A stretch of 64,000 bases of DNA from the NCBI GenBank assembly GCA_965371855.1, contig CBDUZZ010000015.1, forward strand, positions 6,022 through 70,021. Reading direction: 5' to 3'. Position 1 is the stretch's first letter. Each line of letters starts with the position of its first letter. The notes beneath the pieces are model-generated. The model was given only the letters and a program-made list of their open reading frames with translations. It was not told the DNA's origin and made no database searches. Source of the stretch: JAADEM01 sp965371855. Lineage in GTDB: Bacteria > Bacteroidota > Bacteroidia > Bacteroidales > Marinilabiliaceae. Positions 27,117 to 35,159 of the stretch are shown here, in pieces. The translations under genes were made by a program, and so were the position numbers.

Positions 27117-30100
27117 TTAAAAATTAAGCTGAAAGCCAATGTTAAATACTCGTTGTAAGGGATAGCGAAGTCCATTACCACGCATCTCAGGATCCCACAA
27201 TTTGAAGTCAGAGATTGTAAACAAGTTTGTTCCACTAGCGTAAACTCTCATACTAACGCTTCTATTCTCCAGGAATCCATACCCAACTTCTACTGATTTC
27301 AAACGCAAATAACTTGTGGTGCGCATCCAGTAATTACTATTCACAAAGTTGTTATTGTTCCCAACTGATGAAACCTTATTTTTCATCTGATCTTGTACTC
27401 TGTCGGGCGATAAACGAGGCCAGGCTGCATAAGGGTTACGGTTGGTTTCTGTCCAAACATCTTCGGCAATAAAGTTCAACATAGCCCTGTTTCCTTTTGG
27501 AGAGTTACTGTCCTTGACAGTATATACTTCCACAAATGGAGCCATTTGCCGAGGATTTAACAAGAAAGAATAACGTGCCGATCCCTGGAAGAACAGTGAA
27601 AAATCAAAAGTTTTATAACCAAAGGAACCACCAAATCCGTATTGAATTTCAGGTGTCGAAGGATACCCCATTGGTACAATGTCAAATTCATTAATAACTC
27701 CGTCTCCATTAATATCACGATATTTTATATCGCCTGCCTGATAACCTCCACCGGCACTGGATACTTGCTGCACTGGGGAATTTCTCACTTCTTCTTCATC
27801 AATAAATAAACGTTCAGCTACATATCCGTGAGTTTGACCAACTTTTTGTCCAACCCTGGATTTCCATGGGGCAATACCAGAATAGTCCAACTCGTCATAC
27901 TTGGTAATTTTAGAAGTTCCATAAGTGAAATTAGCCCTGAAAATGTACCAAATAGAACTTCCAATAGAACTATTATAATCCAGTGACAAATCGACTCCTT
28001 CACCTTTTGCTTCTCCAAAGTTAGTTCTAACACCAGATGTTAACCCCATTGTACTGGGTATATCAGGTCGAAACTGTACAATATTAGTACGATGTTCTCT
28101 ATAATACTCAGCTAGTAATGTTAAATCATTATTGAATAACCCGATCTCAACAGCAAAGTTTGATTTATACGAAATCTCCCAGGTTATATCCCGATTAGCA
28201 TATCTCGAAATTTTTACTGTAGACCGGCTATATGTATCGTCTGGATTATTACCAAAGTAACCGGCATCAGGGCCATTTAAGTTCACATTTGAAGTAAAGA
28301 AGAAACGGTCCTTGTTAGATACAATAACATCATTTCCAGTTAACCCGTATGTTGCTCTTATTTTAAATTTGGGAATGAATCTTTTTAATCCAGTCCAAAA
28401 ACTTTCATCAGACAACTGCCATCCTGCACCAACTGACGGGAAGAATCCCCAACGATGTTCTTTATCGAAACGTTCTGATCCATTTATACCGAAATTAACC
28501 TCTGCAAAGTACCTACTGTTTAAACCATAAGTAAAACGACCTGCAAATGCAATATTTCGTGATGGTAACGAAGAGTCGAGATTTTCAGGGCTTCCACTTA
28601 ATGTTTCTTTGAATGAGCCAACAAGCAGGGCACCAACATCGTGTTTGTCTTCGAATTTCCGGTTGTAAAGAATTGCTCCCTCACCGTATGAACGGGTATT
28701 TACTCTTTTATCTCCAGAGGTATAATCTATATGATCTGATCCATCTTCAGGATTCAAAAGTGCCAGTTCATAAGGGAACTCGGTATTGTTTGGATCATAA
28801 GACCCTCGTATATATTGATAATAATAGGGTTTATAATCGCGTCTTATATTAAAACCCGAATATCGTGTTACACTTCCTATAAGCCGAACCCTCAGACCTT
28901 CCGTAACCATTTTTAGATTTTGGTGCAACTCAATTTGTGCTAAAAATGTACTGTTTCTCACATCCTCATAGCCTCTCATAATATCGGCATAGGGGTTAAT
29001 GTATTGCGGAGTACCATTTCCGTATGGATCGCCAGAATAATTACCAAAGAGAATACGGTCTAAATATTGCGTTGACTCGTCAGGAGCATAATAAGCCGGA
29101 AAAAGTACCGGGTTAGCCATCAATGTTTTATTATAGGTAGCAGAACCGCCACTTCCTGCCTCTCCAATTGGCCCTGTATAATCTTGAAAGCTAGCATTTA
29201 CCCTAACTTTGGCTTCGAGAGTTTGCGTTAAGTTTAAATTCACATTAGAGCGAACGGCATATTTTCTATAATTTATATTGGTATTGAAAGGGTTTACCGG
29301 ATCCACCTTCAGTATTCCATTATCTTTAGAAAACGAACCTGCCAGATAATATGTAGCTGCATTGCCACCACCACTAAGGTTTATATTTGCCCTATGGTTA
29401 ACGGCATGATTTTGAGTTAACATATCTCTCCAATCTACTGCAGGATATACATATTGATTTCTGTTTGGATTTCTTGTTAAATCAATCTTATTCTGTGTGT
29501 ATGTAAGTTGATCATGACGTGTTAGACTAGCCACATTTGAGTATTCCATGAAAGTAATAGGATCTGCAATATCAACTTTCGTTGTTGGTGTTGAAAAAGA
29601 AGTTTCGTACCTAAACCCTACTTTAACTTTTCCTTTTTTACCTTCCTTGGTTGTTACCATAACAACCCCATTTGCACCTCTCGCTCCATACAAGGCTGTT
29701 GCAGCAGCATCTTTTAATATGGAGAAACTAGCGATATCATCCGGGTTCAAATTTGCCAAATCATTGGATGTCATCTCAATGTTGTCAATTAAAATAAGCG
29801 GTGAGGTTACCCCACTACCAAAAGAGGTTACACTACGCACAAAGAATTGAGCATTATCTTCTCCCGGAGTTCCTGTACTTTGATATGACACCAAGCCGGC
29901 CATCTTACCAGAAAGTGCAGTTGTTAAGTTACTCGAGGGAACTTTCAAATCTTTGATAGCAATCGTTGTTATTGATGAAACAACACTCTCTTTGGACTGC
30001 TTACCAAATGCCACTACCACAGCTTCTTCCAATATTTCAGTTGATCCCGAAAGCCTTACGTTAATTATTTTCACCTTACCAACTATAACGGTTTGCGACT

Positions 30101-30863
30101 CAAATCCGATGAACGAGAACTTTAACTCATCACCTTCTTTAACCATTAATTCGTAAATTCCATCAAAATTAGTAATTGTACCGTTAGTTGTACCCACTAC
30201 CATAATAGAGACTCCTGGAATAGTGCTATCGTCAAAGGCATCAGTAATCTGACCGGTAATTTTAAAACCATCTGTTTGTTGTTCTATTATTATTTCGGGT
30301 GCGATTTCCTGTTTATCGCGTGGAACAATAATAATTACTTTATCGCGTACTTTGTACGTCATATTTGACCCTTTCAGGCAGTAGTCAAGGATTTTTTCAA
30401 CTGTAGTTTTACGAAAATCACAGTCAATCTCATCCAAATCTTCAGTACAAAACCTTGTATTTTTTATTTCTTCGTAACTGAAGGGATATAGTGTAAATAT
30501 TGCGGAACGACCTGCAAGGCTTTGTGAAATACCCTGAGATAAAAGGAAATTTTGGAAACCGGTTAAAATAAACTTTCCATTTATCCGGTTTTCATCCACA
30601 TTTTCCTGAATATAACTAAATAATTCCGGGGCATACTGAGCTTCATCGATAATAACATGGTGATTGTATTGCTTAATAAACCCCTGGGGATCTTCCATGG
30701 CAAATCGCCTGTTTTGGGTATTTTCCAAGTTGACATACAGGTAGTTGCTAAAAACTTTTTTTACCAGTGTTGTTTTACCCGACTGCCTGGGACCTACCAA
30801 ACTTATAACCGGAAAATGCGTTGCCATCTCCTTTATTATGCCTTCTATTTTTCTATCAATCAT
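27117..30863 (-). CDS. Chimera: AAA_14 ATPase N-terminus fused in frame to SusC transporter
   Basis: One 1248-residue frame. Residues 1 to about 137 are the front of an AAA_14 ATPase: Walker A GPRQSGKTT (24-32), Walker B VIIDEAQ (70-76), sensor FILTGFQNFLLSQGISQSLA. At about 30450 it turns into the second half of an STN domain (CDFRKTTVEKILDYCLKGSN), then CarboxypepD_reg (about 200-275), SusC plug (ALYGARGANGV) and a full barrel ending FQLNF. The SusC signal peptide and STN front are gone, so export through Sec and outer-membrane insertion are not expected from this start. The ATPase lacks its C-terminal part. It may still be expressed from the ATPase promoter. A join in the assembly is an alternative. 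Confidence 0.88.
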   Translation of the reverse strand: MIDRKIEGIIKEMATHFPVISLVGPRQSGKTTLVKKVFSNYLYVNLENTQNRRFAMEDPQGFIKQYNHHVIIDEAQYAPELFSYIQENVDENRINGKFILTGFQNFLLSQGISQSLAGRSAIFTLYPFSYEEIKNTRFCTEDLDEIDCDFRKTTVEKILDYCLKGSNMTYKVRDKVIIIVPRDKQEIAPEIIIEQQTDGFKITGQITDAFDDSTIPGVSIMVVGTTNGTITNFDGIYELMVKEGDELKFSFIGFESQTVIVGKVKIINVRLSGSTEILEEAVVVAFGKQSKESVVSSITTIAIKDLKVPSSNLTTALSGKMAGLVSYQSTGTPGEDNAQFFVRSVTSFGSGVTSPLILIDNIEMTSNDLANLNPDDIASFSILKDAAATALYGARGANGVVMVTTKEGKKGKVKVGFRYETSFSTPTTKVDIADPITFMEYSNVASLTRHDQLTYTQNKIDLTRNPNRNQYVYPAVDWRDMLTQNHAVNHRANINLSGGGNAATYYLAGSFSKDNGILKVDPVNPFNTNINYRKYAVRSNVNLNLTQTLEAKVRVNASFQDYTGPIGEAGSGGSATYNKTLMANPVLFPAYYAPDESTQYLDRILFGNYSGDPYGNGTPQYINPYADIMRGYEDVRNSTFLAQIELHQNLKMVTEGLRVRLIGSVTRYSGFNIRRDYKPYYYQYIRGSYDPNNTEFPYELALLNPEDGSDHIDYTSGDKRVNTRSYGEGAILYNRKFEDKHDVGALLVGSFKETLSGSPENLDSSLPSRNIAFAGRFTYGLNSRYFAEVNFGINGSERFDKEHRWGFFPSVGAGWQLSDESFWTGLKRFIPKFKIRATYGLTGNDVIVSNKDRFFFTSNVNLNGPDAGYFGNNPDDTYSRSTVKISRYANRDITWEISYKSNFAVEIGLFNNDLTLLAEYYREHRTNIVQFRPDIPSTMGLTSGVRTNFGEAKGEGVDLSLDYNSSIGSSIWYIFRANFTYGTSKITKYDELDYSGIAPWKSRVGQKVGQTHGYVAERLFIDEEEVRNSPVQQVSSAGGGYQAGDIKYRDINGDGVINEFDIVPMGYPSTPEIQYGFGGSFGYKTFDFSLFFQGSARYSFLLNPRQMAPFVEVYTVKDSNSPKGNRAMLNFIAEDVWTETNRNPYAAWPRLSPDRVQDQMKNKVSSVGNNNNFVNSNYWMRTTSYLRLKSVEVGYGFLENRSVSMRVYASGTNLFTISDFKLWDPEMRGNGLRYPLQRVFNIGFQLNF

Positions 30864-30939
30864 TATTTACAAATTGAAAGTGTGATTTTCAAAATGTAAA
30901 TAAAATGTTTTAGACTCAGAGTTTGAAGACGGTCTCAAA

Positions 30940-31128
30940 TTAGTCCTTTGCATTTGCATCCCAAACTAGCAAAGCAAATATTACTGAAATAATAGCAGCC
31001 CCAAGCCCGAAGTATTTTGTAATGGTAAAATCATGGGTTGAAATATTTTCAATGGTTGATTTGCCGTTCTCAATCATAAAACCGCTGACAACATTTTGGA
31101 TGTGCAGTTGAAAACCGTACAAAAACAA
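30940..31128 (-). pseudogene. GlpT-like MFS transporter remnant, internally deleted
   Basis: The frame reads QNVVSGFMIENGKSTIENIS, then GLGAAIISVIFALLVWDANA and stop: the C-terminal helix and tail of the transporter intact at 32700. A little upstream a minus-strand ATGATAAAAAAAG resembles the MIKK start of that transporter, so this may be a copy with most of the middle deleted. It lies between phosphohexomutase and the ATPase/SusC chimera. Its 3' flank is shared with 3786-3806. Confidence 0.8.
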
Positions 31129-31185
31129 AAAACATAATTAAAACCATTGTCACGTATATAATCTTCTTTTTTTATCATCATTTAT

Positions 31186-32682
31186 TTACTCTATTTCTAC
31201 TCCTTTATATTCGACTGACAATATTTCCCTCACTTTTTTCTCCAGTTCCTTTCCACTAGTTGGATCTGCAAGAGAAAGATACGAACGAACCACTCCCTTT
31301 TCATTGGTGGCAATTCTCAAATAGCCAGAATACCATCCTTCTGCAAGCAATACTTTGCCATCAAAAATATCTACACCTTTATAAATTACAGTACCCTGTA
31401 AATCTTCCCCACTATCTGATTGCGTTGCTGTTGCTGCTCCATCACGTTTGAAAAAATCGATTGTTGCATTCAATGCTTTATCCCTGTTTTCATCATTGGT
31501 GAACTGATAGTTAAATTCACCCGTTGTAAACACCTGTTTCTGTTTTTCCCAGAGTCCATCCATTAAACCCGGATTATGCTTAAGTTCCTTTAGGAACAAA
31601 AGTATGGTAAGGATTGAGTTTTCGGCTGCAATAACAAGGTCTTTATAAGTCAAACGGTGGTAATAATGCCCTGATTCTTCGGCTGCAGCTAAAGCTTTGG
31701 ACTGAACCATAAAATCTTTAATTTGTGAATGCCCATTCCTGAAAAGGACAGGCTTTACATTTAATTTACCCCATTCTGCCAGGGCAATTGGATTTACCTT
31801 TGAGTCATATAGCACTGCTGGAGTATCGTTTAAGGTATAAGCTTTGAGCAATGCCCGAAGAATAGGAATAGTAGCAAAACCGGCATTTAATATCCCTCTT
31901 GAATCGCCAAATACGATCCTATCGCCATCGCCATCGAGGCCTATCACAACATCTGCATTTATTTTAGCTGCCAAAGTAACTGCTTCGTCCATTTTGTTTT
32001 GACTAGTTGGATTTGGGGAGCCGGTAGGGAATTCTCCGTTAGGGATAAGCCGTAATGCTGTAACTTTGACACCGGCATTTGTTAAAGCCTGGTAAACCTC
32101 GGGGCCTGCAGAACCATGAAATGCATCAAGCACAACATTTAATCCTTTAAGGTCACCAGGTTTCAATCCCGCTGTTTTAAAAGAGTAATTTATATATTCC
32201 TTTGCCGGATGATTGATTATTTTTAGGCTGCCACCAGATTTAAAGTTAATTTCCTGATCAGAATGATAAATCTCCCCAATTCTTTTTAATCCGCCCATTG
32301 GACCGCAATCGTAACCAATTGCATGAACTGTTGGGATAGTAAATTTCACTCCAATATAATTACTTGGATTATGTGATGCTGTAATCGTCAACCCCATGGT
32401 TCCCGGATAGTCAACGGAGGTTTTTAAAGCAACGAAGTAGCTCATGGGAGTACTTACAGGATCAGTAAGCAGTGAAATTTTAAAACCCATTCTCATGGCA
32501 GTTTTCACGGCCAACTCTAAAACTCTGGCACATCCCAACCGGGCATCTCTGGTAAGGACAATGTGGTTTACATTTTGTTCTTCCCCATAGGCTAAACTAG
32601 CTTCAAACAAACGAACTACTTCTAAATCATTAAATTCACTTACTTCCCAGCGGGCATCATATACTTTTATTGGATCTCTCAT
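31186..32682 (-). CDS. Phosphohexomutase (phosphoglucomutase/phosphomannomutase family)
   Basis: Cytoplasmic alpha-D-phosphohexomutase, 498 residues, interconverting sugar 1- and 6-phosphates. Active-site TASHNP (101-106, with the phosphoserine Ser103), magnesium loop DGDGDR (250-255), and sugar-binding loop EESGH (335-339). Four-domain layout and length fit the family. The exact sugar (glucose, mannose or an amino sugar) cannot be told. It follows the antiporter gene by 17 bases in the locus 3 operon, suggesting it handles a phosphorylated sugar entering by that route. Confidence 0.92.
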   Translation of the reverse strand: MRDPIKVYDARWEVSEFNDLEVVRLFEASLAYGEEQNVNHIVLTRDARLGCARVLELAVKTAMRMGFKISLLTDPVSTPMSYFVALKTSVDYPGTMGLTITASHNPSNYIGVKFTIPTVHAIGYDCGPMGGLKRIGEIYHSDQEINFKSGGSLKIINHPAKEYINYSFKTAGLKPGDLKGLNVVLDAFHGSAGPEVYQALTNAGVKVTALRLIPNGEFPTGSPNPTSQNKMDEAVTLAAKINADVVIGLDGDGDRIVFGDSRGILNAGFATIPILRALLKAYTLNDTPAVLYDSKVNPIALAEWGKLNVKPVLFRNGHSQIKDFMVQSKALAAAEESGHYYHRLTYKDLVIAAENSILTILLFLKELKHNPGLMDGLWEKQKQVFTTGEFNYQFTNDENRDKALNATIDFFKRDGAATATQSDSGEDLQGTVIYKGVDIFDGKVLLAEGWYSGYLRIATNEKGVVRSYLSLADPTSGKELEKKVREILSVEYKGVEIE

Positions 32683-32699
32683 TTTGTATTATTCAATTG

Positions 32700-34043
32700 T
32701 TAATCTTTCTTTTTAGCATTCCACACAAATAAAGCAAGCACAACAGAAATAATAGCAGCGCCCAGCCAAAACCATTTGGCAATGGTAAAATCGTAAGTCG
32801 AAATATTTTCAATAGTTGTTTTGCCGTTCTCAATCATAAAGCCGCTGACCACATCCTGAATTCCCGCACCCATGTAACTTGCAATACCAACCAGCCCCAG
32901 TGCAGCCCCGGAAGCTTTCTTTGAAGCAATATCGATTGCCATTAATCCGCCTATGAATGTAATAAGGATACCAAACGCGAAACCTGAGAGCAACATGCTC
33001 AGTGTGTCCATCCAGACATTCCCATCCGGATAGAACAAGAAGAGCGACATGGAAAGTACATTTAACAAGCCCGCAACCAAAGCGGGTATATTCCGGCTTC
33101 CCCGAAAATATTTATCGGAGATAAAACCTGAAATAACGGTCCCCACAATACCACTTATGGCACTTACCGCCACAATGGAACTGGCTTCCATGTTGGTATA
33201 GCCTTTTTGTACTTCAAGGAAGAAAATCCCCCAACTTTCGATGGCATAACGGCTGATATACATCAAAGCACTTGACACAGCTAATATCCAGATAAAAGGA
33301 TTTTTTAAAACTTCTGCTTGCAGTTTCCCAATCGACTTATCCTTTGTGGAAATTTCTGCATGGTCGTTTTTGTAATCGGCAATAGGTGGCAAACCTTTAC
33401 TTTTGGGGCTTCCATGAAGGAAAAGATAAACAATAACTGCACCCACCAGCCCCAGTAAACCTGCTGCCCAAAAGCCCCACTGCCATCCGGCAATACTTAC
33501 AATAAACGAAACCCCAATAAGTGTGATACCCTTGCCAATACTGTGGCTGGCACTCCAAATGCTGTAATAAGTGCCACGCTCCTTATTACTAAACCAGCGC
33601 GAAAGCGATACTACACTTGGTGCGGCACCCATAGACTGAAACCAACCATTTAGCCCCCACAAAACAGTAAAAACTGTAAATGAAGTTAACATACCAAGTG
33701 CCAGATTTATCAGGGCTGTTAATAATAGTCCGGTTGACATAAATCGACGAATGTTGCTACGGTCGGCGAGAAATCCATTAGTTAGTTTCCCAATTGCATA
33801 GGTAAAAAACAATGCGGAACCAACCATCCCTAATTCCGACTCGTTCAGGATGCCGGCATCTACAAGAGGCTTTTTCATTACACTCATGCTTAACCGGCAA
33901 ACATAAAACAGACTGTAGCCAATTGTTGCAGATAAAAAAACTGACATACGCATTTTTTGGTAAGCCTTTTTTACTTCATCGGCTGAACGCGAAACAACTT
34001 TTGCCGGTAACGCTGAATAGAATTGTATTATCTTTTTTATCAT
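32700..34043 (-). CDS. GlpT/UhpT-type organophosphate:phosphate antiporter (MFS)
   Basis: Inner-membrane major facilitator of the organophosphate antiporter family, about 447 residues with some 12 helices. Family signs include SLFYVCRLSMSVMKKPLV, NGFLADRSNIRRFM, GLNGWFQSMGAAPSV and WFSNKERGTYYSIWS, close to GlpT, which exchanges glycerol-3-phosphate for phosphate. The frame can be extended to 34079, but I choose the ATG at 34043 (MIKKIIQF), since a hairpin (34062-34103) would lie in the longer coding part. It follows a periplasmic glycerophosphodiesterase, which would supply its substrate. Pieces of its 3' end occur at 2598, 3807, 20022 and 30940. Confidence 0.92.
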   Translation of the reverse strand: MIKKIIQFYSALPAKVVSRSADEVKKAYQKMRMSVFLSATIGYSLFYVCRLSMSVMKKPLVDAGILNESELGMVGSALFFTYAIGKLTNGFLADRSNIRRFMSTGLLLTALINLALGMLTSFTVFTVLWGLNGWFQSMGAAPSVVSLSRWFSNKERGTYYSIWSASHSIGKGITLIGVSFIVSIAGWQWGFWAAGLLGLVGAVIVYLFLHGSPKSKGLPPIADYKNDHAEISTKDKSIGKLQAEVLKNPFIWILAVSSALMYISRYAIESWGIFFLEVQKGYTNMEASSIVAVSAISGIVGTVISGFISDKYFRGSRNIPALVAGLLNVLSMSLFLFYPDGNVWMDTLSMLLSGFAFGILITFIGGLMAIDIASKKASGAALGLVGIASYMGAGIQDVVSGFMIENGKTTIENISTYDFTIAKWFWLGAAIISVVLALFVWNAKKKD

Positions 34044-34061
34044 AACATTTTTAATATTAAA

Positions 34062-34103
34062 AGCCCACCAAACTTGCAAATTGATTTTTGAAGGTGGTGG
34101 GCT
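34062..34103 (-). promoter_or_regulatory. Stem-loop in the leader of the antiporter gene
   Basis: Nine-base arms AGCCCACCA and TGGTGGGCT separated by 24 bases, between the glycerophosphodiesterase stop and the antiporter ATG. Could tune translation or partial termination. The T-content after it is modest. Confidence 0.4.
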
Positions 34104-34139
34104 CTGTTCATCTACTAACTAAACTATTAAAACTGAGGA

Positions 34140-35069
34140 TTAATCATGTAACCCATTTTTTCGCAAATATTCAAGTAAAAGTGCAGGGCGGTCGGTTTGG
34201 ATTATGTTTGCACCATGTTCGATTACCCAGCCCCACGAACCGTCGGGGTCGTTAACGGCACGGTCATCATCGTGTTCGCCGCAAAGCGATTCCCACAAGG
34301 TGTTGACCCAAACCCGGCAGTCGTTTTCTTTGATGGTTTCAATTACGTCAAACATGGGCGAATCGTCAGTGGAATAAATTACCTCAAAAGCCACAGGATG
34401 ATATTCGGTCAGGAAATCATCAACATGTGCTTCCAAATAGGGTGTACTTTTTCTTATTATAGGCATGTAAATAATCTTGTCTAACAGATTTCCATATTGC
34501 TCGTTTACTGCATCTAAATCCTTTTTGCCTTTGAAAATGACCTGGTCAAGTGTTCCAGTATTTTCAATCACTTCAAAAGCTTTATCCATATAGTCCGAGC
34601 ATTTATCTAGATTAACAAGAATTTTTCCATGTATTACCTGCATGGCTTCTTCCAATGTAGGGATTTTATGATGTGTAGCCACTCCACATCCATTTTTCAA
34701 ATTGATTGTTTGAAGCGAATCCAATGTCCAGTCTGAAACTGAACCTTCCCCAGTTGTAGTTCTGTCTAAAGTTTTATCGTGCATTAATACCAAAACGGAA
34801 TCTTTGGTCATTCGCACATCTATTTCAACGATATCCACTCCCATTTCAATACAATTTTTTATTGCCTGAATTGAGTTTTCGGGTGCGTTGCGCCAATCAC
34901 CGCGATGAGCCGTAACCAACACGTACTTATCAGATGGGTTGTTTAAGTGGTTGATTATTGCTTTAATTTTCTTGTTCTGACCGGGTAAATCCTGACTATG
35001 CATTACCCCCGCACTCAGACTAAAAAAGATTGTAACAAACAGTATTATTGCTGATAGTTTATGTAACAT
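34140..35069 (-). CDS. Secreted glycerophosphodiester phosphodiesterase
   Basis: 309-residue enzyme of the GDPD/GlpQ family, which splits glycerophosphodiesters to glycerol-3-phosphate and an alcohol. A signal peptide (about 1-25) places it in the periplasm. Active-site residues are visible: TAHRGD (His55, Arg56), PENS (63-66), VEIDVRMTKD (Glu82, Asp84) and MHD (His97). It lies just before the GlpT-like antiporter, so its product could be imported at once. In other bacteria family members act on phospholipid head groups or on teichoic acid chains; which applies here is not shown. Confidence 0.92.
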   Translation of the reverse strand: MLHKLSAIILFVTIFFSLSAGVMHSQDLPGQNKKIKAIINHLNNPSDKYVLVTAHRGDWRNAPENSIQAIKNCIEMGVDIVEIDVRMTKDSVLVLMHDKTLDRTTTGEGSVSDWTLDSLQTINLKNGCGVATHHKIPTLEEAMQVIHGKILVNLDKCSDYMDKAFEVIENTGTLDQVIFKGKKDLDAVNEQYGNLLDKIIYMPIIRKSTPYLEAHVDDFLTEYHPVAFEVIYSTDDSPMFDVIETIKENDCRVWVNTLWESLCGEHDDDRAVNDPDGSWGWVIEHGANIIQTDRPALLLEYLRKNGLHD

Positions 35070-35093
35070 GATTGATTTATTTTAATTATGTTT

Positions 35094-35130
35094 ACAAAGA
35101 GGATTTCCTGTAAGAGGAAATCCTCTTTGT
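35094..35130 (-). terminator. Strong hairpin between propeller lipoprotein and glycerophosphodiesterase genes
   Basis: Perfect 16-bp stem ACAAAGAGGATTTCCT / AGGAAATCCTCTTTGT with a 5-base loop. No clear T-run follows on the minus strand, so partial termination or mRNA end protection is more likely than a full stop. It divides locus 3 into an uptake half and a phosphodiester half. Confidence 0.6.
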
Positions 35131-35159
35131 TACAATGGTATTGTAACAATACGCTTTGG

